Assembly (NCBI RefSeq): GCF_900114245.1
Contig: NZ_FOSK01000016.1
Coordinates: forward strand, 57,404-121,403
Reading direction: 5' to 3'
DNA from: Pseudovibrio ascidiaceicola
GTDB lineage: Bacteria > Pseudomonadota > Alphaproteobacteria > Rhizobiales > Stappiaceae
Length of the DNA stretch: 64,000 nucleotides
How positions within the stretch are numbered: the first letter of the stretch is position 1; each line of letters starts with the position of its first letter. This document shows positions 1-9,144 of the stretch, piece by piece. Below the pieces are notes generated by a model that worked only from the letters and a program-made list of their open reading frames with translations, had not been told where the DNA came from and searched no databases. Made by a program: the position numbers and the translations under genes.

Positions 1-293
1 TTGGCCAGCAACGCCTTGCCATGACCCTGCCCTTTGTATTTGCCGGAAACCCAGAAACAGTTCACCAGCAGGTGTTCAGGCGCAACCACAGGCGCCCAGC
101 CAGCTTCCGCCGGACCAAATTCAATGAACACCTTTGCGCGCTCATCCAACCGAATAAATTGATAGCCTGAAGAGAATTGCTGGCTCAGCCAGTCCTTCTT
201 CAACTGGTAGCCCTGCGCACATTTCTTGTCCGAGATTGCACAGCAGATATGCTCGTCACAAATCGTCTGCTCATTCAATGCAATATAAGTCAT
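1..293 (-). CDS. GNAT-family N-acetyltransferase (N-terminal part, runs off the window)
   Basis: The first 97 residues are present; the gene continues past base 1. The ATG at 293 follows a GGGGAG ribosome site 6 nt upstream. The visible part contains KGQGHGKALL, the Q/RxxGxG/A acetyl-CoA pyrophosphate loop of GNAT acetyltransferases, preceded by a beta-strand-like LLVNCFWVSG. The N-terminus (ICDEHICCAISDKKC) is cysteine-rich, and the whole resembles the YoaP-like GNAT branch. Substrate cannot be told. No gene lies between it and the azlD gene ending at 375, and the 80-base gap holds only a short imperfect palindrome (311-324). The fold assignment is firm; the subfamily is a guess. Confidence 0.75.
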   Translation of the reverse strand, partial: MTYIALNEQTICDEHICCAISDKKCAQGYQLKKDWLSQQFSSGYQFIRLDERAKVFIEFGPAEAGWAPVVAPEHLLVNCFWVSGKYKGQGHGKALLA

Positions 294-374
294 CGTCAGC
301 TCCCCAGTCGCTAACTTACGTTAGAGCGAGAAACAATGATCAGCAATGCGTGCGATCAAGCTTAGCAAGATCCG

Positions 375-722
375 TTAAATCAAAAAGGCCCAGCCACCAA
401 TCAGCACAAACTCAGCTGAGATAATCCCGGCCATCAGCCGGTCGTTAAGAAGCTTGTATCCAACAACGCCACTAGCCACCGCAGCAAGACGCAACCATAC
501 AGGTACGTCGCCCAGCACGCCTTCGGGAAACAAAACCAATCGCGCGATGATGCCAGCAATCAACGCCGTCGCAACAGCCCGCACCCATGCGAACAAAAGA
601 CTGTCCTCGCGCAGCTTGCCGGAGGCAAACACACCAATCCAGCGCCAGCACTCTGTCGCCAGAAAGCCAGCAACAAGGATCATCACATAAGGCCACCACC
701 AGCTGCCATAAACCTCACTCAC
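375..722 (-). CDS. AzlD-family small subunit of branched-chain amino acid exporter
   Basis: This 115-residue protein is almost entirely hydrophobic, with about four membrane spans, and matches the size and layout of AzlD. In the LIV-E family AzlD pairs with the larger AzlC to export branched-chain amino acids or analogues. Its ATG overlaps the end of the upstream azlC-like gene by four bases (719-722), which indicates translational coupling and supports a two-subunit complex. Substrate is inferred from family only; many AzlCD pairs are uncharacterised. Confidence 0.85.
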   Translation of the reverse strand: MSEVYGSWWWPYVMILVAGFLATECWRWIGVFASGKLREDSLLFAWVRAVATALIAGIIARLVLFPEGVLGDVPVWLRLAAVASGVVGYKLLNDRLMAGIISAEFVLIGGWAFLI

Positions 723-1483
723 AGCTCGGCCCTCCGTGTTGCAAACAACCAGCCCACAAAGGCAACTGTGCCACCCACAAATCCGGTCAGCAGCAAATCA
801 GCACCCGGAAAGAAGTGATAGAAGACAGGCCCGAGAATGAGACCCAAAATGAGCGCGGCCTTATCACCACTCGTACGAGAAGCCTGATACATGGAAAACA
901 TGAAGTAGATCGGAGTCAGCAAAACCAGACCAGCCGCAATCGGACCTTCTACCGCTGGAAGCACCATGTAAGACAACGCGGTCGAACACAGCACCACAAA
1001 GTGCACTGTGGACCCAAACCCGGCAAAGAAGGGCAAACGCGCCGCCCTTGGCATGCTTGGCAGGTTGCGCATGGCAAACACCCACGCCGTCACAGCCACA
1101 AAGTGGGACACAATCAGCATGTGCCACGTCTTAGTTCGCTTCCCATCGCGCAGAACAGGCATCAACGCCACGGTCATTGGCATCAAGCGCACAGCGGAAA
1201 GAGCAACCGCAATCGCAGCGGAGATCAATCCAGCCCCGGCACTCATAGCACCCGTCAAAACAACAATGCTTGGCAACGCCCACATAAACAGGCTCATCAA
1301 GAGCACTTCAGTGAGCGTGAGCCCAACTTCGCGGGCTAGCGAAGTAAACCCCACAAAAGCCATCATCAAAATAAGTGTCGGGAGGCAAAACGCGCCCTTA
1401 GCTCCTTGGCGGAACCAATAGGCACCTCCCTCAAATTCCGAAGGATCCTCTCCTTCGTCAATATCCATGTCTGAACTGGTCAT
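719..1483 (-). CDS. AzlC-family large subunit of branched-chain amino acid exporter
   Basis: A 254-residue inner-membrane protein with an acidic cytoplasmic N-terminus (about 20 residues) and about seven hydrophobic spans. The GAxxxxP-type first helices and length fit AzlC, the channel-forming subunit of the AzlCD (LIV-E) exporter. It is the first gene of a two-gene unit with azlD, overlapping it by four bases. An internal ATG six codons in would give a slightly shorter protein; no ribosome site clearly decides between them. The exported amino acid is not evident from sequence. Confidence 0.85.
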   Translation of the reverse strand: MTSSDMDIDEGEDPSEFEGGAYWFRQGAKGAFCLPTLILMMAFVGFTSLAREVGLTLTEVLLMSLFMWALPSIVVLTGAMSAGAGLISAAIAVALSAVRLMPMTVALMPVLRDGKRTKTWHMLIVSHFVAVTAWVFAMRNLPSMPRAARLPFFAGFGSTVHFVVLCSTALSYMVLPAVEGPIAAGLVLLTPIYFMFSMYQASRTSGDKAALILGLILGPVFYHFFPGADLLLTGFVGGTVAFVGWLFATRRAEL

Positions 1484-1591
1484 TTAAGAACTCGGAGGCT
1501 CACGAGAAAGAAGAGCCTTTGGGGAAGAAGAAACGCAATCTATTGAAGCTGCATAAACAAACCTACACAAGACTACGTAGCTCCACCATAC

Positions 1592-1617
1592 AAAAAAGCC
1601 GGAGCAGATGCTCCGGC
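1592..1617 (-). terminator. Intrinsic terminator of clpS-clpA
   Basis: A perfect 9-bp stem (1598-1606 with 1609-1617) is followed on the minus strand by six T (1592-1597), 21 bases after the clpA stop. A T-run on the plus side (1618-1622) makes it bidirectional. Confidence 0.85.
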
Positions 1618-1638
1618 TTTTTCTCAACTATCAGTGCT

Positions 1639-4089
1639 TTAATCCGCAATCGGAATACCTGGAACATCACCACGCTTGGTGGCATCAGCACCCCGGCCCG
1701 TTTTTGGAACAACGGACTTACCCTTGCCTTTGGCAACCGGCTTTTTCTTGGCAGCCTTCGCCTTAGGTGTCGGACGATCCTCAACGCTTTCAAGAAGCAG
1801 ACCTTCAAGGTCCTCAGAAACGGAGACCTTAACAGTCCCGCCCTTCTGAAGTTTGCCAAACAGAACCTCATCAGCCAGCGGCTTTTTGATGTGCTCCTGA
1901 ATGACGCGGCCCAGCGGTCGGGCTCCCATCAATCGGTCGTAGCCTTTCTCAGATAGCCAGGCCACAGCTTCAGGTGTCAGTTCAAAGGTCACGTTACGCT
2001 CTGCAAGCTGAGCTTCCAGCTGCATAACGAACTTCTCAACCACACGATGAATAACGTCACTATCCAGATTTGCGAACGGAATGATCGCATCAAGACGGTT
2101 CCGGAACTCCGGAGTGAACATCTTGTTGATCGCATCCATATCATCGCCATCACGGTCAATGCGATTGAAGCCCATAGGAGCTTTCGCCAGATCAGCCGCA
2201 CCAGCGTTGGTGGTCATGATCAGTATCACATTGCGGAAATCGACAGACTTACCATTGTGGTCCGTCAGCTTACCATGATCCATAACCTGCAACAGAATGT
2301 TGAACAGATCAGGATGAGCCTTCTCGATTTCATCCAGAAGCAACACACAGTGCGGATGCTGATCAACAGCGTCCGTCAGCAAGCCACCCTGATCAAAGCC
2401 TACGTAACCTGGAGGGGCACCAATCAGGCGAGAAACCGTATGGCGTTCCATGTACTCAGACATATCAAATCGGGTCAGCTCAACACCCAGCGTCGATGCC
2501 AGCTGGCGCGCAACTTCCGTTTTACCAACACCGGTTGGACCGGAGAACAGATAAGAACCAATTGGCTTATCCGGTTCACGCAGGCCTGCACGGGCCAGTT
2601 TGATGGACGCAGACAACGCTTCAATCGCCGGGTCCTGACCATAAACAACGCGCTTCAGACTATCCTTAAGGTTGGACAGAACTGCTGCATCATCTTTGGA
2701 AACAGACTTCGGCGGAATCCGCGCCATGGTCGCAATCGTTGCTTCAATTTCCTTCAGGCCGATTGTCTTGCGACGTTTACCCTCAGGCAGCAACATTTGC
2801 GAAGCACCAGACTCATCAATCACATCAATCGCTTTATCCGGAAGCTTCCGGTCAGCAAGGTAGCGAGAGGACAACTCAACAGCCGCCTTGATCGCATCAT
2901 TGGTGTATTTGATGTTATGGAAGTCCTCAAAGTAAGGCTTCAGCCCTTTCAGGATTTCAATTGCATCTGGAATGGTTGGCTCGTTCACATCCACTTTCTG
3001 GAAGCGACGCACCAGTGCGCGGTCTTTTTCAAAGAACTGGCGATACTCTTTATATGTGGTGGAACCGATACAACGGATCGTACCGGATGCCAGCGCAGGC
3101 TTCAGCAGATTAGATGCATCCATCGCACCGCCTGACGTCGCACCCGCACCAATCACGGTGTGGATCTCGTCAATAAACATGATCGCGCCCGGATAATCTT
3201 CGATTTCCTTGACGACCTGCTTCAGACGTTCCTCAAAATCACCGCGATAACGAGTACCTGCAAGCAGAGATCCCATATCCAGCGCAAAAATCGTCGCGTT
3301 TTTCAGCACCTCAGGCACATCACCAACAACGATACGGCGCGCAAGCCCTTCAGCGATCGCTGTTTTACCAACACCCGGATCACCCACATAAAGCGGATTG
3401 TTCTTGGCACGGCGACACAGGATCTGAATGGTGCGCGAAATTTCTTTCTCACGCCCGATTAGCGGATCAATTTTACCGGAAAACGCTTTGTCATTGAGAT
3501 TCTGACAATAAGCCTCAAGAGCTTCTGTTTTCCGCTTTGTTTGGTCAGAAGAACCACCAGATGGAGGTTGCGGCATGCTCACATTAGGGTCAGCGCCACT
3601 ATCGGATTCTTCTTCAGCACCACGTACCCGACGTGGTTCAGACAAGCCAGCCCGTTTTGCAATACCATGGGAGATATAATTGACAGCGTCGTACCGTGTC
3701 ATTTCCTGCTCTTGCAGGAAGTAAGCAGCATGGCTTTCACGCTCAGCAAAAATGGCGACAAGAACGTTGGCACCAGTCACTTCTTCACGCCCGGATGATT
3801 GAACATGAATGACAGCGCGTTGAATGACACGCTGGAAACCGGCGGTTGGTTTTGAATCATCATCCCCGTCAACGACGAGGTTCTCTAGTTCAGTATCAAT
3901 ATATTCGACAATGCTTTTTCGCAGTTGATCGAGGTCCACATTGCATGCACGCATCACCGCAGCAGCATCCTGATCATCAATCAATGAAAGCAGCAGATGC
4001 TCCAGGGTCGCATATTCCTGATGGCGCTCATTAGCAAACGCCAAAGCTTGATGGAGAGCTTTCTCCAGACTGCGAGAAAATGACGGCAC
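1639..4089 (-). CDS. clpA: ATP-dependent Clp protease ATP-binding subunit ClpA
   Basis: An 816-residue Hsp100 AAA+ unfoldase that feeds substrates to ClpP. Visible in order: a Clp_N repeat domain (about 1-145), a first AAA+ module with Walker A GDPGVGKT and Walker [10 protein letters not shown], and a second module with GPTGVGKTE and [14 protein letters not shown] basic tail of about 45 residues ([12 protein letters not shown]) ends in an acidic GIPIAD; it is longer than in E. coli ClpA (about 758 residues), a common alphaproteobacterial feature. It lies 12 bases downstream of clpS, the usual adaptor-unfoldase pairing. clpP is not adjacent; a ClpP paralogue lies at 17.5 kb. Confidence 0.97.
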   Translation of the reverse strand: MPSFSRSLEKALHQALAFANERHQEYATLEHLLLSLIDDQDAAAVMRACNVDLDQLRKSIVEYIDTELENLVVDGDDDSKPTAGFQRVIQRAVIHVQSSGREEVTGANVLVAIFAERESHAAYFLQEQEMTRYDAVNYISHGIAKRAGLSEPRRVRGAEEESDSGADPNVSMPQPPSGGSSDQTKRKTEALEAYCQNLNDKAFSGKIDPLIGREKEISRTIQILCRRAKNNPLYVGDPGVGKTAIAEGLARRIVVGDVPEVLKNATIFALDMGSLLAGTRYRGDFEERLKQVVKEIEDYPGAIMFIDEIHTVIGAGATSGGAMDASNLLKPALASGTIRCIGSTTYKEYRQFFEKDRALVRRFQKVDVNEPTIPDAIEILKGLKPYFEDFHNIKYTNDAIKAAVELSSRYLADRKLPDKAIDVIDESGASQMLLPEGKRRKTIGLKEIEATIATMARIPPKSVSKDDAAVLSNLKDSLKRVVYGQDPAIEALSASIKLARAGLREPDKPIGSYLFSGPTGVGKTEVARQLASTLGVELTRFDMSEYMERHTVSRLIGAPPGYVGFDQGGLLTDAVDQHPHCVLLLDEIEKAHPDLFNILLQVMDHGKLTDHNGKSVDFRNVILIMTTNAGAADLAKAPMGFNRIDRDGDDMDAINKMFTPEFRNRLDAIIPFANLDSDVIHRVVEKFVMQLEAQLAERNVTFELTPEAVAWLSEKGYDRLMGARPLGRVIQEHIKKPLADEVLFGKLQKGGTVKVSVSEDLEGLLLESVEDRPTPKAKAAKKKPVAKGKGKSVVPKTGRGADATKRGDVPGIPIAD

Positions 4090-4101
4090 AGGCGCCCCCT
4101 A

Positions 4102-4431
4102 TTACTTTTTCTCCATTACACATTGCAATGGATGTTGGTGTTTTCGGGCGAAATCCATAACTTGTGTGACCTTTGTCTCGGCCACTTCATAGGTGAAGAC
4201 TCCACACTCCCCTACGCCATGATGATGGACATGGAGCATAATCTGCGTCGCATCTTCACGATCCTTATGAAAGAACCGCTCCACAACGTGGATCACGAAC
4301 TCCATCGGCGTAAAATCATCATTGAGCAACAACACGCGATACAAACTGGGCCTTTTTGTTTTTGGCTTAGGTTTGGTAACGGTTATCGTCCCGCCATCAT
4401 CGTCATTATCCAGGTCGAAATCGCTGCTCAT
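4102..4431 (-). CDS. clpS: ClpS, N-degron adaptor of ClpAP
   Basis: A 109-residue adaptor that delivers proteins with destabilising N-terminal residues to ClpA. The core [17 protein letters not shown] and the end of the fold ([13 protein letters not shown]) are typical. Asn37-Asp38-Asp39 and a His in VHHHG (about 69) match the N-degron pocket of E. coli ClpS (Asp35, Asp36, His66). The N-terminal 25 residues are acidic then Lys/Pro-rich, the expected flexible arm. The ATG at 4431 gives the normal family length; another in-frame ATG lies at 4452, and the frame stays open to 4638, so the start is somewhat uncertain. Confidence 0.92.
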   Translation of the reverse strand: MSSDFDLDNDDDGGTITVTKPKPKTKRPSLYRVLLLNDDFTPMEFVIHVVERFFHKDREDATQIMLHVHHHGVGECGVFTYEVAETKVTQVMDFARKHQHPLQCVMEKK

Positions 4432-5048
4432 TTGTTCTCTTTGTCCCTCCATGTATAACGCAGAGGACTTTATAGTATTTAAACGTACCCCCTGCGAATT
4501 CAAGGGATATGCATTTTCATAGGGCACACCAACAACTCCAGAAAAATCAAACAGCGTTTCATTTTCTGTTTCATTATACACCGTAAGCATAAGATTATCT
4601 CCCCTGAGAACACTCATTGCCTGTCGCTGGTCTCTCATTCACACTCTCGCTACAGCATCTGCGCTGTCTTTTCACTCTGGTTTACAGACTTGCCGGCGCC
4701 AACACCCCGCATCCGGTGGCATCAGCGGCCTCCTAAATGTACCTGCCAGATCAACCAATTGCAGACATTCAGGACACGCCAAGCCTTCTCATTCATTGTT
4801 AGTACTGATTATTCTCCGAGCAAACTGGAAAATGCAAACCAATAAGAAGAGAAAACGCACAGACTATCCGAAGGGTTAAACCGTGCTCCCAACGTAAGAT
4901 GAGTAGATCCGGGTCATTCTGCGAGCCCAAACACGCTCGTCAGAATTCAGGATACTGAATCACAATGTTTTGAGAGGGCCTTGAAGAAGAGAGATAGGTT
5001 GTCTGAAAATGGAAACAACCAGGGCAATCTATTTAAAACATGCAAAAC
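4432..5048. other. Intergenic region between clpS and the phasin terminator
   Basis: About 600 bases upstream of clpS with no supported gene. The clpS frame stays open back to 4638, but the extra 69 codons do not resemble any ClpS extension known to me. The rest presumably holds the clps-clpA promoter; I could not place convincing -35/-10 boxes. Confidence 0.5.
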
Positions 5049-5083
5049 CAAAAAGCCCGAAGCGCTGACGCACCTCGGGCTTT
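5049..5083 (-). terminator. Intrinsic terminator of the phasin gene
   Basis: The 9-bp stem AAAGCCCGA/TCGGGCTTT (5052-5060 with 5075-5083) lies 23 bases beyond the phasin stop; on the minus strand it runs into TTTTGG. Confidence 0.75.
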
Positions 5084-5105
5084 CAAACTCAATTATGCCA
5101 GTAAA

Positions 5106-5438
5106 TTACTTGGCAGCTTTAGACAGCATGCTCTCATAGGGCTTATAGGCGTCCTTAGCGATTTCAGCATACATCTCGCCGATTTTAGTTGCCTGACCGA
5201 CCATGCTTTCATAGCTCACCTTGGCAAAATCTGCCTGAGCTTCCATAGCCTTATCAAGAGACTTGGCGCCAACAACTTTCTCCATTGCTGCGCTGCTCTC
5301 TTCCATAGACTTCTTAGAGTAGTCCGCAACCTCAGCAGAGATCGCCTGCATTCCCTTGGAAAAAGCGCCGAAGCTTTGCATAGCTACGTCCATGTTATCT
5401 TTTCCAAGCTTCTGAATATTCTCAAATCCTGTGACCAT
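5106..5438 (-). CDS. Phasin family protein
   Basis: A 110-residue, wholly alpha-helical amphipathic protein without cysteine or tryptophan, matching the phasin_2 type. Phasins coat polyhydroxyalkanoate granules and limit their coalescence. The pattern FENIQKLGKDNMDVAMQSFGA followed by heptad-like helices and the final KPYESMLSKAAK is characteristic. A GAGGT ribosome site lies 8 nt before the ATG. The gene is monocistronic, with its own terminator and an upstream region carrying two identical TGCGCTGCA sites that look like PhaR operators. No PHA synthase is in the window. Confidence 0.9.
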   Translation of the reverse strand: MVTGFENIQKLGKDNMDVAMQSFGAFSKGMQAISAEVADYSKKSMEESSAAMEKVVGAKSLDKAMEAQADFAKVSYESMVGQATKIGEMYAEIAKDAYKPYESMLSKAAK

Positions 5439-5539
5439 GAAAATTACCTCATCAATTGGGCGGCGCCGGTATTTCGATGATTAGGTTTTTGTCTCTTGGG
5501 GAGCAAACGCCACATTTCTAAACTTACGCAACGATATTA

Positions 5540-5579
5540 TGCGCTGCACAAATTTTGTCAACTTTTATTTTGCGCTGCA
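5540..5579. promoter_or_regulatory. Two TGC-N3-GCA sites upstream of the phasin gene (candidate PhaR operator)
   Basis: The nonamer TGCGCTGCA occurs at 5540-5548 and 5571-5579, 31 bp apart or about three helical turns, 102-141 bp upstream of the phasin start. PhaR of Rhodobacter sphaeroides is known to bind CTGC-N3-4-GCAG-type sequences and repress phasin genes. Assignment to PhaR is inference from that similarity. Confidence 0.55.
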
Positions 5580-5831
5580 ATATCATGAAAAGACAGGGGC
5601 GTAGCCACAAACAAAAAACGGATAAAAACAATATTTTTGCAATCTGCCTTATCGCATTTACAGAATTGTAACCGTAATCGCATCATTCTGGGTATGACGC
5701 GAACGGGGGGAGTCACCTGCGCCGCATTTTTTGCGGTTGAGGCTTTCTGAACACACCTCCGCTAGCAATGAGAGAATTTATTTAGTACAGAGCGCGTAAA
5801 CCGCCATTATTGCTCACGGGGCGAAAAGAAC
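5580..5831. other. Intergenic region between the phasin operator sites and the carboxypeptidase gene
   Basis: This stretch, with the operator-containing part to 5439, separates divergent genes over 393 bases. It holds a run of G (5705-5710) and A+T-rich tracts. I see no gene or RNA in it beyond the promoter area it must contain. Confidence 0.4.
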
Positions 5832-7289
5832 ATGGGTCTGCGTAATTTTGGGCCATTTGGGCGCCTAAAAAAGGCATTGGGACAAGCTGTCGGCATTCTT
5901 GCCGTATCCTTAGCAATCGCTACAGCTCCGACTATTGCCCAGGCAAATTCCAAATATGCTGGTATTGTCGTTGATGCAAAAACCGGGAAGGTTTTGTACG
6001 CCAACAACGCCAATGCACGACGCTACCCTGCGTCCACCACAAAGATCATGACACTTTATGTGCTCTTTGAGGAACTGGAAGCTGGCCGCGCCACACTAAA
6101 TACTAAAATGAAGGTCTCCCGCTACGCAGCAGGTCGCCCACCAACAAAGCTTGGCTTGAAAGTTGGCGGCTCTTTGCGCGTTAAGGATGCCATCTATGCA
6201 CTCGTTACCAAGTCCGCAAATGATGCGTCGACTGTAATCGCAGAGCATATCTCCGGTTCTGAAACAGCATTTGCGCGCCGCATGACGCAGACGGCCCGTG
6301 CGATTGGCATGCGCAACACCACCTTCAGAAACCCACATGGCCTACCAAATTCCAAGCAGGTGACCACCGCAGCAGACCTCGCTCTGCTGGGCCGCGCGAT
6401 TCAGGATCGGTTCCCGAAGTATTATAAGTACTTCAATACCCGCTCTTACACTTACGCCGGCCGCCGCATGGGCAACCACAACAAGTTGCTTGGTCGTGTC
6501 CGTGGTGTCGATGGAATCAAAACTGGTTACACCAACGCCTCCGGCTTCAACCTCGTGACCAACGTTAAACGTGACAATCGCCAGATTGTTGCCGTGGTTC
6601 TGGGTGGCCGCACCGGTAAAAGCCGTGATGCGCAGATGGTCAAGCTGATCAGCCAGTACCTGCCAAAAGCATCCCGTGGTCGTCGCACCACGCCGATGCT
6701 CTACGCAGGAACAACAAAACGCTACCAGTTCCCAAAAGTTGCTCCGGCTATTCCAGTTGCCAAAGCAGGCACTCCAGCTGGAAAACAGCCGACGCTGCTG
6801 GCCTATGCCAACGCGACTGGCACAAAACCAAATTCGAAACCATCTGATCCAATCGCAAAAATGCTGGAACATCAGGCCACGGCCCCTGCTCCGGCACCGC
6901 GTAAGGACCTTGTTGCCAATTCACTGGCCGCCCCTGCTGTTTCTGCTTCGGCAAAACTGCAGCAGCCAGCGAAAGCAGCTGCACCATCTTCCGCTCCAAT
7001 TCAGCAGAAGATTGCAAGCCTGAAGCCAGAGGACATCGACACCTCCGGCTGGCACATTCAGATTTCCGCGACCGACAGCCAGGATAAAGCAATCAAGATC
7101 CTGGAAAATGCGCGCGCTGCGACAGGGTCCACCCTGCGTAACAAACGCATTTACACAGAGCCGGTCAAATCTAAGAAACAAACCCTGTACCGCGCACGGT
7201 TCATCGGGTTTGAAACCAAAACAGCAGCCTGGGATGCTTGTGCCAAACTCAAGAAGGCCAAGTACTCCTGCTATGCCGTCTATCAGTAA
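5832..7289 (+). CDS. D-alanyl-D-alanine carboxypeptidase (PBP5/DacF type) with C-terminal SPOR domain
   Basis: A 485-residue periplasmic penicillin-binding protein that trims the terminal D-Ala from peptidoglycan stems. A signal peptide covers about residues 1-38 (ends TIAQA-NS). The S11 peptidase motifs are intact: Ser68-x-x-Lys71 (STTK), Ser128-Ala-Asn130 (SAN) and Lys230-Thr-Gly232 (KTG). A Pro/Ala-rich linker (about 300-400) leads to a SPOR domain (about 405-485, beginning DTSGWHIQI), which in other proteins binds denuded glycan at division sites, so septal targeting is likely. It converges on the J-domain gene with 21 bases between them and no obvious terminator. Confidence 0.95.
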   Translation: MGLRNFGPFGRLKKALGQAVGILAVSLAIATAPTIAQANSKYAGIVVDAKTGKVLYANNANARRYPASTTKIMTLYVLFEELEAGRATLNTKMKVSRYAAGRPPTKLGLKVGGSLRVKDAIYALVTKSANDASTVIAEHISGSETAFARRMTQTARAIGMRNTTFRNPHGLPNSKQVTTAADLALLGRAIQDRFPKYYKYFNTRSYTYAGRRMGNHNKLLGRVRGVDGIKTGYTNASGFNLVTNVKRDNRQIVAVVLGGRTGKSRDAQMVKLISQYLPKASRGRRTTPMLYAGTTKRYQFPKVAPAIPVAKAGTPAGKQPTLLAYANATGTKPNSKPSDPIAKMLEHQATAPAPAPRKDLVANSLAAPAVSASAKLQQPAKAAAPSSAPIQQKIASLKPEDIDTSGWHIQISATDSQDKAIKILENARAATGSTLRNKRIYTEPVKSKKQTLYRARFIGFETKTAAWDACAKLKKAKYSCYAVYQ

Positions 7290-7310
7290 CTCGTATCAGT
7301 CACGGTGAGT

Positions 7311-8042
7311 CTAATGTCTGTTGAGAAGCCGATCCTTCGCCTCGTTGAGTTTGGAAGCCAGGAAAGCAGAACCCCCACTATCGGGGTGCAATCGTTTAAT
7401 CAGTCTGCGGTGAGCAGCACGGATGTCGTCCACGGAGGCTCCCGGCGCAAGTCCAAGAACCTCGTAGGCCTCCTTCTCAGTCAGAGCGCTCGAGCTCGAC
7501 GTGTCTCTCTGCCCCGCTGTGGAATCCGCGTGGAAGTCTACACGCCAGTTGGAGAGCCTGCTATCGAGGTAAGCTTCGAGTAGGGCAACGCTGTCGCCGT
7601 CCGGCTGCACGTCGCGCCAAAGCTGTTTGAGCTCTGCAACTTGTAAAGAACTCAACGCGCGACCAGCAAAGGAACCGGCAAGCACTTTACCCTCCAGCTT
7701 CTTGCTATCATGATCCAGCTCCATATGGAGAAATCTGGAGGAGATGTTAGAAGTCTGACCGGCACTCTTGGAGGCACCACCCAGCCCTCCAAAGGGAAAT
7801 CCACCGGGAAACTTGAAACTCTGCGCAGAGCCCCAACCCAAAAGGGACAGCGCAAAGGCCGCAAGTGGCAGCGCGATAACGTATCTGCCAGTGACGGCAA
7901 GAAAAGCGCAGAAGGCCAGCAGCAGTCCGCCAATCAGCATTTTCAAAACTTCTTTAAGTTTTGCCGGATTTGACTGCGTCAGCCACTTTGCGAAGAAATA
8001 GAGGATGGCAAGCACCAACCCTCCCATGACCAAATAGCCCAT
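7311..8042 (-). CDS. Membrane-anchored J-domain (DnaJ-like) protein
   Basis: A 243-residue protein with one N-terminal transmembrane helix (about 3-17), a second hydrophobic hairpin (about 33-72), a Gly/Phe-rich stretch (FPGGFPFGGLGG, about 78-90) and a C-terminal J domain (about 190-243) containing the essential HPD tripeptide in RLHPDSGGS. J domains stimulate DnaK ATPase; a C-terminal J domain with an N-terminal membrane anchor resembles the alphaproteobacterial relatives of mitochondrial Pam18/Tim14. Partner and client are unknown. It follows the VWA gene on the same strand, separated by palindromic repeat copy A. Confidence 0.85.
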   Translation of the reverse strand: MGYLVMGGLVLAILYFFAKWLTQSNPAKLKEVLKMLIGGLLLAFCAFLAVTGRYVIALPLAAFALSLLGWGSAQSFKFPGGFPFGGLGGASKSAGQTSNISSRFLHMELDHDSKKLEGKVLAGSFAGRALSSLQVAELKQLWRDVQPDGDSVALLEAYLDSRLSNWRVDFHADSTAGQRDTSSSSALTEKEAYEVLGLAPGASVDDIRAAHRRLIKRLHPDSGGSAFLASKLNEAKDRLLNRH

Positions 8043-8067
8043 TTAGTACCTGACATGTATTAGGCGC

Positions 8068-8165
8068 ATTCCCAAAAAGTGGTTCCGGTTTCCGGATCAG
8101 AATACGCACAAAATTAGAGAGCTCGAGCGTGATGCGAGAATGTAAATAAACGCGGCGTGCTCTAG
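8068..8165. repeat. Composite palindromic intergenic repeat, copy A
   Basis: Two adjoining hairpin modules: the first is flanked by GCGCATTC and GAATACGC around CCAAAAAGTGG..CCGGTTTCCGG; the second (8125-8162) opens with GAGC and closes with GCTC. The arrangement matches copy B at 21073-21172, and the second module matches copy C at 43899-43936 at 29 of 38 positions. The end overlaps the stop of the VWA gene. Confidence 0.65.
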
Positions 8166-8884
8166 CTAAGGTGTTCTATCAAGAATTGAGCACCTTTATG
8201 CCCCGATTGCTCAAGGCGCTCAAGGGCCTGTCTGCCCCCGGCGGAAAATGTTGCAATCGCAGCCAGCAATCCACGCAAGCTCGCAGCAGATCCGTCATCA
8301 AAGTTCAGATAGACCCCGTTGCTCAAACGAGCAATCTCGCGATACGCCCGCTCCGCCAAGATGTCCTTGCCTTCCTGAAACACAAAAACCGGCACGCCCA
8401 ACAATCCGAGCTCACCTGCCTTATCGCAGACCAGATCAGGGTTCTCCTCCATGCAATCGCCAATATAGACAACTGCCTGCACCCGCTTCTTCCGCGTCTC
8501 AGCCAGGGCGTGATCCAGCACCTTACGAATCTGTGTGCGCCCGGCCTGCACGCGAATCTTACGCATCATCCCACCCAGCTCTTTGGAATTGCTGACCCAG
8601 CGCGAAGATTTACACTCACCATACCCGCGAAAGAACACCAACTGCACATCAAGCGACCCGACCCGGCCCGCTTCGATGAACATCTCTTCCTGTAGGTGAC
8701 AGGCCTGATCCCACGTGGGTTGCCGACTCATTGTGGCATCCAGCGCAAAGATCAAACGGCCTCGCTCATCCCCGGCAGGCGCAGCAACCGCACCTTTGGC
8801 AGCCTCCAGAAAATTGGAAAGATCGCTCTTGCTTTCTGCAGGATTGTTCAAAAATCCAGTTCTTTTGGAGAGCTTGTCTGACAT
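8162..8884 (-). CDS. VWA-domain protein of unknown function
   Basis: A 240-residue cytoplasmic protein with a von Willebrand A fold from about residue 40. The metal-ion-dependent adhesion site is recognisable but variant: DATMS instead of DxSxS, a Thr in GRTQI, and Asp in YIGDCMEEN. The ATG at 8884 is preferred over a GTG two codons upstream because AGGTG lies 6 nt before it. There is no signal peptide or membrane helix, unlike adhesion-type VWA proteins, so an intracellular chaperone-like or complex-assembly role is possible. Neighbours do not reveal a partner MoxR ATPase. Confidence 0.8.
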   Translation of the reverse strand: MSDKLSKRTGFLNNPAESKSDLSNFLEAAKGAVAAPAGDERGRLIFALDATMSRQPTWDQACHLQEEMFIEAGRVGSLDVQLVFFRGYGECKSSRWVSNSKELGGMMRKIRVQAGRTQIRKVLDHALAETRKKRVQAVVYIGDCMEENPDLVCDKAGELGLLGVPVFVFQEGKDILAERAYREIARLSNGVYLNFDDGSAASLRGLLAAIATFSAGGRQALERLEQSGHKGAQFLIEHLS

Positions 8885-9144
8885 GGGCACACCTGTGTTT
8901 GCTTCACATAAGGTTATGAAGGCATTTTATTCCAACAACTTAACAATTCTTGGGACAGATCGTTTAATTCGCTCGCTAAAAACCAATACCCACTATTGGT
9001 GCAATGAGAATAATCACAAAATCTGCTAAAATCAGTTATATCAGTTTCTGCTTGCAATTGGGTTCAACAGTTTCTGGGCAAACCCATTACCAACAACAGA
9101 TAAGAACAGCTGCAAAGCCAAGAAATTAAGGGATGAGGTCCCAC

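Noticed and set aside
587..1339. 250-codon plus-strand frame opposite the AzlC-like gene
   Set aside because: Its product is His/Gln/Arg-rich as expected from the reverse of a membrane-protein gene, while the minus-strand frame gives clear AzlC/AzlD.
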